Assembly: GCA_038373865.1 (NCBI GenBank)
Contig: JAXGGA010001175.1
Coordinates: 62,501-126,500 of the forward strand
Source of the DNA: Uloborus plumipes
Lineage: Eukaryota > Arthropoda > Arachnida > Araneae > Uloboridae
Direction of reading: 5' to 3'
Length of the DNA stretch: 64,000 nucleotides
Shown here one piece after another: positions 33,921 to 45,437 of this stretch. The translations under genes and the position numbers were made by a program. The notes beneath the pieces are model-generated. The model searched no databases. It had not been told where the DNA came from and was given only the letters and a program-made list of their open reading frames with translations. Position 1 is the first letter of the stretch. Each line of letters opens with the position of its first letter.

Positions 33921-35087
33921 AGAGCAGTTTAATATTTTTCTGTGTTTTGCGAGGTAGATCACGCGTGTAATTATAATTAAGTTACACTTAACGTGGTAGT
34001 AGCAGAAGCTGTGAAATTAGTTGAAATTTCTATCCTTTTTATGTCAAAGAGTGGTTTTGAAAAGAGGATAACTAAGAGCTCTTTTTCGACTCTCGTTTCA
34101 TATATTTACTAAAAATACTAAAACTATAATAATTAGAATGACTTAATTAACAAAAAAAAAAAAAAGGAAAATTACAACGCACGAATAACAAAAAAAAAAA
34201 AGAAGAAAAAATCAAAATAAAATCGTTAAAAGTACAAATACATTTGACAAGACATCAGATAACTGTACTTTTGTCTGATGTCTATTCACCAATATGCTCA
34301 CATTTTGTGCATAGTAAAAGGCGTTCCTTGTAACCCCGAAATACATGTCTACTGTGCCTTTAACATTGTTTGTTTGCTTTCATTTTAAGCTCAAAGGTAG
34401 TTACATATTTCTTACGAATAACTGAGACTGATAAAAGGAATTCATTGTCGGTAATTTCATCTCACTATAAATTGATGTTTGTGAAAGCTGCAAAATGATG
34501 AAAAATTCAGTTGAATAGAAGCAAATGTGCTTCAGTTTTTTTCACATGAACGACTGAACCATAATTCGAAGATGGAATAAATTTTTGCCGAAATATCTGC
34601 ATGTTTTATCCTTCCTAGTCATACTGCTGTGAGAAGGCAAAACGCAGTATAAGGAGAAAAATATTCTTGAGGTATTTGAAGAAACGTGTTTTGGATTCCG
34701 TAATAAAAATAGGGAAATGTTACAGTTTTAGGGGGTTTTTTTTTGTGCATTATTTTTAGCGGAAATCAAATAAGCAAACTTACACAATTAAGCTAAAGAA
34801 CAATGGATAGCAAAAATGCAAAAAATGAAAACTTTTCATATACTGCTATTTACCTTTTTTCGACAGTATAATATATTGTACTGGTGAGTTGGCATCTTAC
34901 ATAGACAATATTTCTTTTTTTCGGGTACATAGGAAAGGTTATTTGTTAATAAATTGAGCTTTGTTGCTTCGCAAAAGTATTCCAACTCAAATCCCTTTCC
35001 TATTACTAGAAAAAAGGGAAACAATGTCAAGGCCATAGCTCAACTTTCCAGAGGAAGACTATGAATGCTTATTTTTCTTTACATATA
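33921..35087. other. AT-rich non-coding, no gene seen
   Basis: A-rich tracts at 34150-34210 and no gene-like frame; 34836-35036 (minus) has no domain. Confidence 0.4.
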
Positions 35088-35089
35088 TA

Positions 35090-35247
35090 TAGTCATGCCT
35101 CGTTAATTGATTATGATCGTAATGATTTAACGAATTACTGCTAGGACACACTATATTTGCGATCCCCACCTTAGTGTGTATTGTTGATTTTTGTTTGGAT
35201 AAACCGAACTAAGGTTCTGACGAATTGATTTTGACGAGGTTCGACTG
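35090..35247. mobile_element. Small Tigger-like MITE, 158 bp
   Basis: TA-flanked. Left end TAGTCATGCCTCGTTAATTG, reverse-complemented right end CAGTCGAACCTCGTCAAAAT, each followed by an AATTGATT/AATTCGTC-type block. CAGTCGAACCTCG is the usual look of Tigger/pogo ends. Non-coding. Confidence 0.6.
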
Positions 35248-35952
35248 TATATTGAACTGAAAATTAGTAGACCGCTACATTGAATCAGTGACATTGAATC
35301 AGCTGTTTAAACTTGTCCTGAGAAAAATCATTTAAGATTGGGTCAATATGAACTTTAGTTTCTTCTGTTATAGTTGCAGGACGAACTATAATACGTCAAG
35401 TGCAAAACGTGAGGTTAAGGTGTAAGTACGACGGGTAGAGCCTAATCGGTATGTGGAGAGATATTGAATACTTAAAGTCCTACTCCAGTTCTAGATGTAA
35501 TAGCGCGAGTTTTAGAGTACAAGTTACTTCTTATTTCAAAATTTATGCACAGTTAGTATTTATGCTATATAGTACAGTATGTATATTCTAGCATATTTAT
35601 GCCAAAGTGCATATGAAAAATAAAAAGGAATTCTTGAAATTTTCCTGAAATGAAAATCTTGAAGCTTATCCATAACTATTCCTCAAAAACTCACTCAAAA
35701 ACGTTCATGAAATTATTTAAGTAATAATAATAAAAGTGCATCATTTTCTTACCAATAGACTACTTTATATTAGAGTAAATCAGATAGTTAAGAAACTTAC
35801 TCAGATAGTTGAGAATTTCATTTTAAATTGGTTGCATCATTTTTTTCTTAAACCAATTTGCGAAGGCTAACACAAGCAACTGAAAGAATTTTTCTTTATT
35901 TAAAAACAGTTCTCAACTGAAGATAAACTATAATAATTACTCTAATCTATTG

Positions 35953-36170
35953 AATGATAGCTATAATTTTGATAAGCAAGCAAGCATAAAATAAACTTCT
36001 TATGGAATAGTTACAAAATTTTATTGTAAAACTAATTATGAAGCTCTAAACAAATGAGCTAAATTAATGAACTCTAGCTATAATTTAGATAAGCAAGCAA
36101 GAATAAAATGAATTTCTTTTGAAAGTTACAAAACTTTATGGTAGAACTATTTATGAAACTATTCAAATGA
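35953..36170 (+). repeat. Tandem repeat, about 116 bp, two units
   Basis: AGCTATAATTT-GATAAGCAAGCAAG occurs at about 35959 and 36077, each followed by AATAAA, a TTTCTT stretch, AGTTACAAAA-TTT and TATGAA blocks. Confidence 0.6.
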
Positions 36171-38415
36171 CTTCAATAAACATACATCATTCAAGAAATT
36201 CATAAAAAACTAAAGTTATTCTTTTGAACAAGTTATAACTTTTTAATGTATTGAAAATTTAGAGGAAAAAAACGTTAAAAGGTGCTTTTTAACAAAATGT
36301 AAAATGTTTCGTATTTTCACCACTTTCCTTTTTCAAAACACTTTATCAGCAATTATTAAACGAGGATAAATATCCGAACACAATCTTTTCCTTCTTTGAA
36401 AGTCTCTTGGGACAGCGAGAAATAAAAATTCTTCATTTAATTTTCTACCATCGTTGGCAACAATCTTGCATATGCAATGCAGTTCGTGATAAAGGCGTGC
36501 GGTTATGGAATACATTAACGGAGACTTAAAAAGCGATAAAAAAATCTTAGGGCAGGAGAAATTTGAAAATCGCATAAATCATTTTTTGACGTTCGAGTTT
36601 TTTTTTCTAGATTTCATTCTTCTGCTCTTTCCATTCTTTATATTTAAAGAAGTTGAGCTATAAAAGTAATGTAACATGAGAATTAGTGTTATAACGTATT
36701 ATCCGAAGTAACATGTTCACAACTAGCTCTCTCTCAAGGTGTATAAACGCCTTCTACACGCTATAAGGTGTTCATAAAGTGCAAGAATTTATACACTTTT
36801 GACTTAATTCTTTAGTACAGCGGAACTGTTAAAATGTAAAGTTTCAAACAAAAGCCACAGTTTGCAAGTTTTTTATGGTATTTTTTATTTATATTTTTAA
36901 TTCCACTAACATGCTTATTTTGTTGATAATAAAACAACTGCTTAAAATTTTCTAAGCAATATTTCGAAAAGAAAATGCTAGTGGTATGAGTCCTTGTTTA
37001 GCTTTCAATTTGTTGGTGTACATTAAATGTGTCAATTTCGAAAACTATAAGCAAAGAACTATTGAAAGTTATCGCTCCTGACAGCTTCAATATGATATTG
37101 CGACTTCAGTGCGTCAGAAATTAGTAGCTTATGAGATTAAAATATCGAATTAACCAAGTAGCTGTTAATGTATCTTAAAACTTTGTTTTGATGCTATAAA
37201 AAACCAGTGGCGCACCTATAGTTTGGTGTCCTTTAGAGCTTTAAGAGGTTTTTAAATTTCGTTGACATAAATAAAACTATTTGCATCAGCAATTTATTGT
37301 CTGACGTAAATAATCCACTCTCTCTTGAACCAAACATTGAATATACGTTTCATGTTTATTCATAGAAGATTTGTTTGTGAACGAGGGTTTTGTTTGAATA
37401 AATTCTGCATTTACAAGACAAACTTTGGAAAAAAAATAACTACAGGTAAAGATATTGCAAATAATTTTATTTTACTAAGAAAAAAAGCAAAGATGAAAAA
37501 GTAAAGCTTCAGAGAAGCTAAAATTGAATCAATGTAAAATCTCAAATTGCACGAACATTTACCTCCCCCTCTCCTCAGAAAAAGGGAAAAAATATTTTGC
37601 ACTCGCCAAGTAAGCTTTCTGTTTTCTATAATTTAAGTACTATTTTATTTTTACCAGTCTTTTTTCCCTCTATAATACATAACAATAGCTTAAAATTTAC
37701 TCATATTACCACAAGTTATTCTACATTGTGGGAAAGAATGATAGCATGAAAATATACTTTTTGGACAGTTGTTTTTTTTTTTTACACTTTCATAGAAAAT
37801 TAAGCAATGAGCAAAAAAAAAAAAAAAAAAAAAAAAAAACGCTTTACAAAGTCACTGTTTAAACTTAATTATCAAAACGCTTTCTTAAGAAAGAATTATT
37901 TGTAGTTTGAAAGAAAAAAAAGTATCGGACTAAGCAGAAATGCTTCCATGGTGCATTTTTTTAATCAAGCTGTCACCCCTTTTTGAAATGGAACCGTTCA
38001 ACGGTGCTAGGCGTGCCTTTCGAGGTTGGACAGGACTAACAATTTGATTGCATTGCTACACAGAAATAGCATTTGAATAAAAAATCTTATCTACTATCTC
38101 AATAGTAGTTCATTTTCTATATTAACGCTAATAAAAAATATATAAAAAGTTTTGCTCGTACTGGTCCATCATTTTGCTGTTCATGCCATTTTAGTTAAGA
38201 ACAGGATTTTTTAAATTTGATTAAAAAAAAATATTTATATTAAAGAGTAAACTTCAATTTTCTCCTCACTTTTACAGTATAATTTCTGTAATTTTCAAAA
38301 CAAACTTCCTTTTTTGTGCAGAAAATCATCTTCAAATGTATTCGAATAACTTAATCTTAATTATTTAAAACTAAAAATAACGCGCATTATTTAAATTCGA
38401 ACCATACTTTTAAGT

Positions 38416-38420
<5 letters not shown>
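36171..38420. other. AT-rich non-coding, no gene seen
   Basis: Holds a 28-base A run at 37813-37840 and a family B fragment at 37970-38034. The minus frame at 36333-36575 has no recognisable domain. Confidence 0.45.
37970..38034 (+). mobile_element. Family B MITE fragment
   Basis: CTGTCACCCCTTTTTGAAATGG through GGTGCTAGGCGTGCC to GGTTGGACAG matches the right-hand 65 bp of family B copies. The rest of the element is absent. Confidence 0.5.

Positions 38421-38500
<80 letters not shown>
38421..38500. repeat. (AT)n microsatellite, 80 bp
   Basis: An uninterrupted TA run ending exactly where the first Helitron 5' unit starts. Confidence 0.97.
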
Positions 38501-38503
<3 letters not shown>

Positions 38504-39318
38504 TAATATATAAAAATTACGTGTCCCTGTGTTTGTGGCCAATGGACTCCTCAATTACTGAACCGATTGTAACCAAATTTTGCACGCAGTTTCAGTTTGG
38601 TCCAACTTAAATGATAGGATAGTTTATATCTCAATTTAGGACCGCAATGTATTTTTAATTGCAAATTATGTATTTAGCTACCAGCTTTTCTGTGTTCTTG
38701 GCTAAACCTTTTTACTAAGCCTTTTTTGACACCTCCATGGCTGAGCGACATAAAGCACACATTCTGACAGCTTCCGGACCGCAGTAAACAGGTAATATCT
38801 TAATATATAAAAATGACGTGTCCCTGTGTTTGTGGCCAATGGATTCCTCAGCTACTGAACCGATTTTAACCAAATTTTACACGCAGTTTCAGTTTGGTCC
38901 AACTTAAATGATAGGATAGTTTTTATCTCAATTTAGAACCGCAATATAATTTTTACTGCAAATTAGGTATTTAGCTACCAGCTTTTCTGTGTTCTTGGCT
39001 AAGCCTTTTTACTAAGCCTTTTTTGACACCTCCATGGCTGAGCGACATAAAGCACACGTTCTGGCAGCTTCTGGAGAGCAGTAAACAAGTAATAATCTTT
39101 CTTATTCTGTCTTATAATATATAAAAATTACGCGTCTCTGTGTTTGTGTCCAATTGGTGTCCTCAGCTACTGGACCGATTTTAACCAAATTTTGCACGCA
39201 GTTTCAGTTTGGTCCAACTTAAATGATAGAATAGTTTTTATCTCAATTTAGGACCGCAATATATTTTTTATTGCAAATTATCTATTTAGCTACCAGCTTT
39301 TCTGTATTCTTGGCTAAA
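38501..39318 (+). mobile_element. Three tandem Helitron 5' end units
   Basis: Units start at 38501, 38798 and 39110, each with TCTTA(AT)ATATATAAAAAT then a CGTGTCCCTGTGTTTGTG block, ACCGATT-TAACCAAATTTT, and TTCAGTTTGGTCCAACTT. Units 1 and 2 continue into TTTTTTGACACCTCCATGGC and a GCGACATAAAGCACAC block, then CAGTAAACA; unit 3 is cut at about 39318. The same later blocks occur in the delimited Helitron at 40748-41580 (reverse, 41322-41412). No 3' hairpin or CTRR end occurs between units. Confidence 0.65.
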
Positions 39319-39404
39319 ATTCTTTAGACATACCCGGAATGCCACCACATAATCTGCGGTTAAAAATTGGTTCACCCATAGTTCTTCTACGTAATTTAAA
39401 TCCA

Positions 39405-39406
<2 letters not shown>

Positions 39407-39456
<50 letters not shown>
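39407..39456. repeat. (TA)n microsatellite, 50 bp
   Basis: Uninterrupted TA run downstream of the truncated third Helitron unit. It produces a Tyr-Ile run in the minus frame 39314-39571, which is not a gene. Confidence 0.97.
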
Positions 39457-39457
<1 letters not shown>

Positions 39458-39900
39458 TACACACACCCACACGTTTAGATCAGAGATCAGTAAATGGCTT
39501 TTAGGAAGCTGATGCATGTTTTTTTTTTTTTTTTTTGAGTGCCTACTACCAACCACAGATTTGCAGCGCAAACCAAACTCAAAATCTATTTTATGTCAGA
39601 AAAAGGTAAACGAAAAACTACTTTGCTTCAAGCTTAGGTAAAATTTAAAGTTATGGCACATTATTAAACACTTGTTGAAACATTTATGTGTTATTTGAGC
39701 AAGCGCTATGAATATTTGTATACATTTTACGCGTGAAACTTATAAATGAAGTTTTGATTTTAGCTTATTGCATCACTACAAATACACTTTTTTCTTTCAC
39801 ACTATCTGTCAGTCTTCAAAATCTTACAAGAAATGAACAACAATTTATCACTGCCGCAAGTGACATCACGTTTGTTGCTCAGGTCTTCTATCTCGGTGGT
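39457..39900. other. Non-coding, no feature seen
   Basis: AT-rich with a T run near 39519-39535. No gene recognised. Confidence 0.4.
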
Positions 39901-39902
39901 TA

Positions 39903-40199
39903 CTGTCAACCGCGCCTAGCACTAGCGAACCATTCTACTTAAAAGAAGGGTGATGGGTTGTGAGTGGGAACGTTCAGAAGTTTTCGATGTAAAACTTGTA
40001 TTTGCTATCCTTTTGACACATTCAACAAGTTATGTATTTGAAATAAGCATCATTCTATGTTGTTTGATACGGTTCAAAATGCTTCTTATTACCATTCTCT
40101 TTATTGTTGTCTTACCTATCACCCCTATTTTTGTAAGATCAGAGAAGACCTGACGCATGCATAAATACGCGGAAGGTTTTACCGAAGAAAATCAGACAG
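39903..40199 (-). mobile_element. Family B MITE, copy 4 (reverse)
   Basis: TA-flanked (39901-39902, 40200-40201). Left CTGTCAACCGCGCC, right AAAATCAGACAG. Interior GTAAGATCAGAGAAGACC and ACGCATGCATAAATACG match 2347-2650. The plus frames at 39733, 39950 and 40157 fall across it and are spurious. Confidence 0.72.
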
Positions 40200-40318
40200 T
40201 ACAGTTGAACTGCACGCTACAACAAAACCTCGTTTTCATTAGGCTACCAGTCAGGCCTCATGCATTTTTTAACTTGGATCAGAAGCATGTCACAGCCAGC
40301 ACAGCACGGATAAAGTTA

Positions 40319-40492
40319 TATTACGCTGCAAGGTTTCTTGACACTGGCGGCGTTACGTCAGTCAATGAAAAACAAGCTAGATAAAACGTCACAGCCTATT
40401 TTGCGAATTAGAGGAGATTCTTAACTGTTTCTGAGCTCTTATTGGCTCCGCGCGTAGTGACGTTTAGTGTCAAGTTAAGTTGCTTTCTGGCA
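40319..40492 (+). mobile_element. Family A MITE, copy 3
   Basis: A 174 bp copy flanked by TA (40317-40318, 40493-40494). It shares GCTGCAAGGTTTCTTGACAC and GTTAAGTTGCTTTCTGG with copy 2 but has lost a short segment around the second GTGACGTCA. Lies 118 bp from a family B copy. Confidence 0.75.
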
Positions 40493-40747
40493 TAGTAATC
40501 AATAATATGAAAAGTCAATAACGGAGAAGTAATTTGATTTTCGTCATTTTAAATGTGCTTTTTTTAATTTTCTTATTTGAGTTTTATGAGCTTATTTCTG
40601 AAATTTTTTTTTTAAATAACCTATCAAAATTCTTACATTAAACACTAACTACAGCTCTACTTGGAAAGGAACTGATATCTACCTAAATGAGCATGTCTTT
40701 TCTTTTCTTTCTTTATGATTCTTTTTTTTTCTTTCTTTATTTACTAA

Positions 40748-41580
40748 CTAGCTGACCCGGCGAACTCTGTTCCGCCTTAAAGGCAATAAATAAGCAAATT
40801 TTTGAATTTATTAAGTTTTTTATTTTAGAAAATACAAAAAAAAAAAATAAATAAATAAATAAATAAATAAAATAAAATAAAAAAAATTAAGTACCTACAT
40901 TAATCATTCATTATTGTTTTTGTATTTCAGTACATAGGTTGCTCTTCACTTTAGTACCTTGTGATACACAACATTTTTTGTTTTATTATCAGGCGCAAAA
41001 ACAAACAACGCAGATGGTCTTCAGGCCCGTGAACATGCCACATATAATTGACCATGGGAAAAACAGTGTTGTTTTAGAGTCAAACCACAAACTTTTAAGG
41101 ATTGGCCTTGTGATTTGTTGATGGTCATGACAAATGCAAGACGGATCGGAAATTTAAGTCTTTTAAATTCAAACGGCATATCGGTTGGGATCATCGGGAT
41201 CCTCGGAATGAGCAATCGTTTCTGACAGCTTATCACATATAAATTTCAAGAGAAGTAACGCGTTTGTTTATAATTTATTTCACAAAAAAGTCAAATAACA
41301 CTCAACGCACAGCTAACTTACAACCTGTTTACAGCGCTCCGGAAGCTGCCAGAACGTGTGTTTTATGTCGCTCAGCCATGTAGGTGTCAAAAAAGGCTTC
41401 GTAAAAAGGCGAAGTCAATAAGACATTTTTTTCTATTTATGTAACTGACACACATAAATTATAGCCTATGTCCGTCTCCTGGCTCTAAGCTACCTACCCA
41501 CCAATTTTTAGCCATATCGGCACAGCCGTTCTTGAGTTATAATTAGTGTAACTAACACGACTTTCTTTTATATATATAGA
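40748..41580 (-). mobile_element. Helitron, 833 bp, carrying a helicase remnant
   Basis: On the minus strand the element runs from TCTATATATATAAAAG (5', at 41580) to a 3' end at 40748. The 3' end has a stem-loop GGCG(G)AAC-AGA-GTTCGCC, then GGGTCAG and a terminal CTAG. The base before the 5' end is A and the base after the 3' end is T, the standard Helitron A|T target. It includes the block GACACCTACATGGCTGAGCG shared with the units at 38501. The interior holds only the C-terminal end of a Pif1-like helicase; the Rep domain and most of the helicase are absent. An (AAAT)n tract lies at 40838-40895. Confidence 0.8.
40946..41236 (-). pseudogene. Pif1-like Helitron helicase, C-terminal remnant
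   Basis: The frame from 41236 reads FPIRLAFVMTINKSQGQSLK and then FSHGQLYVACSRA, the conserved C-terminal helicase motifs of Pif1-type RepHel proteins (the MTINKSQGQ and LYVACSR blocks). A TGA at 41021-41023 interrupts it, but the same frame continues with RPSALFVFAP and KTKNVVYHKVLK to a second stop at 40946. So the natural C-terminus is preserved with a single internal stop in place of the usual residue after CSR. The remaining roughly thousand residues of a full RepHel are missing. The Helitron helicase unwinds DNA during rolling-circle transposition; this fragment cannot. Confidence 0.8.
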
Positions 41581-42990
41581 TTCCATGTATGAATTGTTAC
41601 GTTTGTAAAGTAAATCACAGAAATAATCCTCTTATAAAGAGAAAAACAAGCAGTTGAAAGTAATTCACATGCAACCTGTTTTGTGTTTCAGCACTATTCT
41701 ATGCCATTTAAACCAAAAGATATATTTGATGATTTCAAGATCCGACGAATACGAATAATTACCTTTCTTAGCATAATTTCTTAATCAATTATCTTAATAA
41801 AATTGCTAACATGCATTAATTATTGAACTCTAATTATTTCATTATGAGAACAGCATTCTAAAGCTTACAAACAGCTAATTTTCATTGAATAATTTCGTAG
41901 AGAACTTCAAAATTTATTAATCAAAAATAACAACAGATGGCGCTACACAATCTGCTAGAAAGTCTTCCGAGACCAGACGATTATTTCGGCTGTGCGAAAT
42001 AATATCTATCTACCATGTTTCGAACTGCAAATATAATTATCGCAGTAATTTGTTCAAGAAAAAGAAGGCGCGTCGAACGTGCGATTTAAATTCGAACGAA
42101 TAATCAGACGCGAGGGAGGAAAAGGAACTATTTCCTTCTGGTTTACCTTTGGGGATTTTATTCCATCGACAAATTCTTTACAGAATTGAATTTTCTCCAC
42201 ATCTCAACTCGCCTCATCTCGGCATTTACGCATGCGTTCGAATTAAGGTATCATAATATCCGTTTCATCAAATTTTGATTTCGTTAAAACAGTATTTGCT
42301 TCTTCCGTGGATAATATGCCCTGGGGTTTTTTAATTCTGCAAGGTAAATTATTTAGAAAAGTTAAATAATAACTTGAAGTTGCTTTATGTATCTTTTAAC
42401 TCTTATGTCTGGGGTATTTATTTGTATTACTGGAAATAAATAGAAAAAAGAGAACAGTTGGGAAAAAAGCTGAGAATTGATGCACGCTTAGGGGTTATTA
42501 AAATTTGTTTGAAGTCTTTTTCTATTTTAATTGATTTTACAGATGGGTTCTTTATTACTGGTCGGTGGAAAAAATTTACTTAAAAAAAAACTTTTATTTT
42601 TGTATTTCTTTATTTTTCGTAAGTATTTTGATTTCTCCTTTTTTTTTGCATTTACCAGTTTTCTTTTTCTTTTTTCTTAATAAGCAACATATTTCAATGG
42701 ATACTATACTCGGTAACTTTAAAAAAAAGCGTATAAAGTTTAGGAATTTTGCGTCGTCTCCATGGAAACCGTACGAAAGAAAAGAGCTCCACTTTTTCAT
42801 GCACTGTTGTTGAGGCATTTCATTTATCTTACGTTTAATCGAAATAGGCTTAAGCTTTTATTTTATCCTCATTAATTGCTAAAAATTGCGGCACAGAGCC
42901 TCAGTACGGAAGAAACCAAAGATAAATTCCTAAAACATTTGGGGAGCCCAACAGTACAATATTTACACCATCCGTGAAAGACTCATTTAT
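41581..42990. other. Non-coding; 41750-42250 dense in TAAT cores
   Basis: No gene recognised. 41750-42250 is unique, with TTAATCAATTA, CATTAATTATTGAA and CTAATTATTTCATTA, then a GC-richer stretch GCGCGTCGAACG. An X-box-like GTCTCCATGGAAAC lies at 42756-42769. Regulatory function is only a possibility. Frames around 42565-42818 are shadows of T-rich sequence. Confidence 0.35.
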
Positions 42991-42991
42991 A

Positions 42992-43298
42992 CTGTCTGAT
43001 TTTCTTAGGTAAAACCTTCCACGTATTTATACATACGTCAGATCTCTGATTTCACCAACATAGGTGTTATAGGTAAGATAATAATAAGGAGAAGAATAAT
43101 AAAAAGCATTTTGAGCCGTATCAAACAACGTGGAACGATGCTAATTTCAAATACATAGTTCAGTTGAATGTGTCAAAAGGATAGCAAAAATGTAAGTTTT
43201 AAATAGAAAACTTCTGAAAGTTCCCACTCACAGCCCATCACCCTCTTTTTAAGTGGAATGCTTCGCGAGTGCCAGGCGCGGTTTTCACGGTCGGGCAG
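42992..43298 (+). mobile_element. Family B MITE, copy 5
   Basis: TA-flanked (42990-42991, 43299-43300). Opens CTGTCTGATTTTCTTAGG and closes CACGGTCGGGCAG. Interior CAAACAACGTGGAACGATGC and GTTCCCACTCACAGCCC match the family. It is the clearest complete forward copy. Confidence 0.75.
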
Positions 43299-43448
43299 TA
43301 ACGCTTTTTTTTTCTGGCAATTCTCTTTTTTTCAATTGAAACAAAGGAAAATAATGTTGCTTTGTCATATTCTTTTGAACAAAATACAATGAATTAAAAG
43401 AAAGGAAAAGTTTATTATATAATATTGTATTTTCAATTTTATTTATCA

Positions 43449-43550
43449 TATCACACCGAGAATGAAAGGGGCACTTGTCTTTATTTTAAGTCTACGGGAA
43501 TTTAGTGCTAATCAAATTTAAAAAGTGCCCCTTTTATTCTCTGCCCGATA
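43449..43550. mobile_element. Hairpin MITE 1, about 102 bp
   Basis: Arms GAGAATGAAAGGGGCACTTG (43458-43477) and AAAGTGCCCCTTTTATTCTC (43522-43541) are reverse complements at 18 of 20 bases. Weaker pairing extends to TATC...GATA at 43449 and 43550. Non-coding. Confidence 0.65.
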
Positions 43551-43728
43551 TGCTCATGCATTTTGATCTATAGTAGTTACGGAGAGAGCAACTAACTCCA
43601 TTATATTCATTAGATATCGTAAAAAAGGAACTGGAAATTGCTAAGCAGTGTTACCATTTGCACTGGTTTGCAGCTAAAAATACAGTTTTATGGTGCTTCT
43701 GGTTCCTTATTTAACCCCAATGTATAAA

Positions 43729-43963
43729 AGCTATTTCACGAAAACGGCGCCATTTTATCCCGCACGTGACGCTCATGTATTTTATTTGAAAAGGAGTAGT
43801 TTTAAAAGGTAATGGACAAAGTGCTTGATCTAAGAAGTCCCACACCGGTTTGTGATTTCTTAACCAACATATCGTTCATTATCCTTTAAAATCACTACTT
43901 TTTAACTAAAATGCATGAGCGTCACGTGCTGGACAAGATGCTGGCATTTTCGTGGAATGGCCC
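43729..43963. mobile_element. Hairpin MITE 2, about 235 bp
   Basis: Long imperfect inverted repeat: left CACGAAAA...GCACGTGACGCTCATG...AGTAGTTTTAAAAGG (43736-43810) against the right arm ending GGAATGGCCC. CACGTGACGCTCATG is perfect in both arms. The loop is 43818-43870. Non-coding. Confidence 0.65.
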
Positions 43964-43977
43964 ATAACAGAAATGAA

Positions 43978-44237
43978 TTGAAGGGGAAAGTGGATAAAGG
44001 TGATATGTGACAGTTGTTTTACGTACTTTTTACCATGGATGTAGGTATTAAGGTAATAATTTTTTTTTTGAAACATTTTTCCAAAAAATAAAAAAAAATT
44101 GTCACATATCACCTTTATTCACTTACCCCTTCGATTGTGTTTGTGAGTTAACACAATTGAACACACCCTAATTTGAATTTGTGTAAAACGGCGAAATTCA
44201 AATGTCACATATCACCTTTATCCACTTGCCCCTTCAA
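43978..44237. mobile_element. MITE 3, 260 bp, 35 bp inverted ends
   Basis: Left end TTGAAGGGGAAAGTGGATAA then AGGTGATATGTGACA; the right end is its reverse complement with one or two changes (44203-44237). A third copy of the end sequence lies inside at 44099-44133, in right-end orientation. The frame at 43906-44112 is spurious. The superfamily is not determined, because the target duplication (AAT/ATT) is ambiguous. Confidence 0.75.
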
Positions 44238-45429
44238 TTACGAATTATTTGTGACTTCTATGCTTTTATTTAATGCAAAATCAATCGCTATCATAATGAC
44301 TTTGAACACTTAAAAATGAACTTTCTCTATATTAAAAAATCCACTTTTTAATTAAGCAATTTATCACTTTTTTTGGGAGTGGGGACACACATTGAGATGG
44401 AATTTAAATTTGTTAAGCTTTTAAATATATTTATGTTATGTGCACATATTTTGATTCAGATAGTTCAGCATTTGTCAGCCTTTTATTAATCGCTACCCAG
44501 TATTCAATTATAGTTTTTTTTGCTTCCAATTCCCTCAAATCACAAAATTGTAATATAAATAATGATGTTTTTTTCTTTTTGAATATGTTTACTCTCAATG
44601 TATACCAAGAACCTAGCTAAAATTCTGCTCAAAAATTATGAAAATTTTTTTTTAACTGAAAAATAGCATTTCACAGATTTCATCGCGTCGGGATGTTTCA
44701 GTTAAATTTGGTTCTACTTGATTCTTTATCCAAATAATTATATAAATACCCATATTCTTTAACAAAACATTTATTACTACAAATATTTTTCATGAAACAG
44801 TTATAATATTATTTCATTATACGTTTACATTACCCCAAAAACAGAAATTCATTTTAGTGCAGCATTACTTTTTTGATATAAATAACTTATGTTCCACTAA
44901 TGAATCATTTAAATTCCTCTAATGAAATTAACAATGCTATTGTGTAAAAGGTTCAAAACAACAATAGCGACAAAATAAAAATACATTACTGATGGTAAAA
45001 AGTAATTGACTTTAATATAATACTTGAGTAAGGAAACACTAATTGAAGTAACTAAGTAACTAATTGAAGAGTGGATTATATCTTATTATGCAAAATGTAT
45101 TTTGCTTTTTTATTGTCTTTCAGTAACAAATCAATTTTTCTGCATTATTTTCGTTCTTCTGGGCCCGCTTTTTAGAGTTATCGCGTCCCTAAGGGACGCA
45201 CCTCACATGTTGAGAATAGCTGAGAGCTAAGATAATGCTTACATTTTATGTTATGCTTTTTAAACTGTTATATTTCTGTACCTCAGAGCCAGACTAGCGA
45301 ATGTCCAAACATGGCGCTTTTCAGTTCATTACTGCTTTATATGTTGAATCTTAGTCCGCATTGATCTACGAGAACGTTTCTCTGTAAAAGAAATTCCTTT
45401 ACAATTAGTTAGCAGTGCTAAAGAGCGTA
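44238..45429. other. AT-rich non-coding, no gene seen
   Basis: No gene recognised. A 17-base palindrome GCGTCCCTAAGGGACGC lies at 45184-45200. Confidence 0.45.
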
Positions 45430-45437
45430 GTTTGTAT

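Noticed and set aside
39314..39571. Minus-strand frame with a Tyr-Ile run
   Set aside because: Translation of the (TA)n microsatellite.
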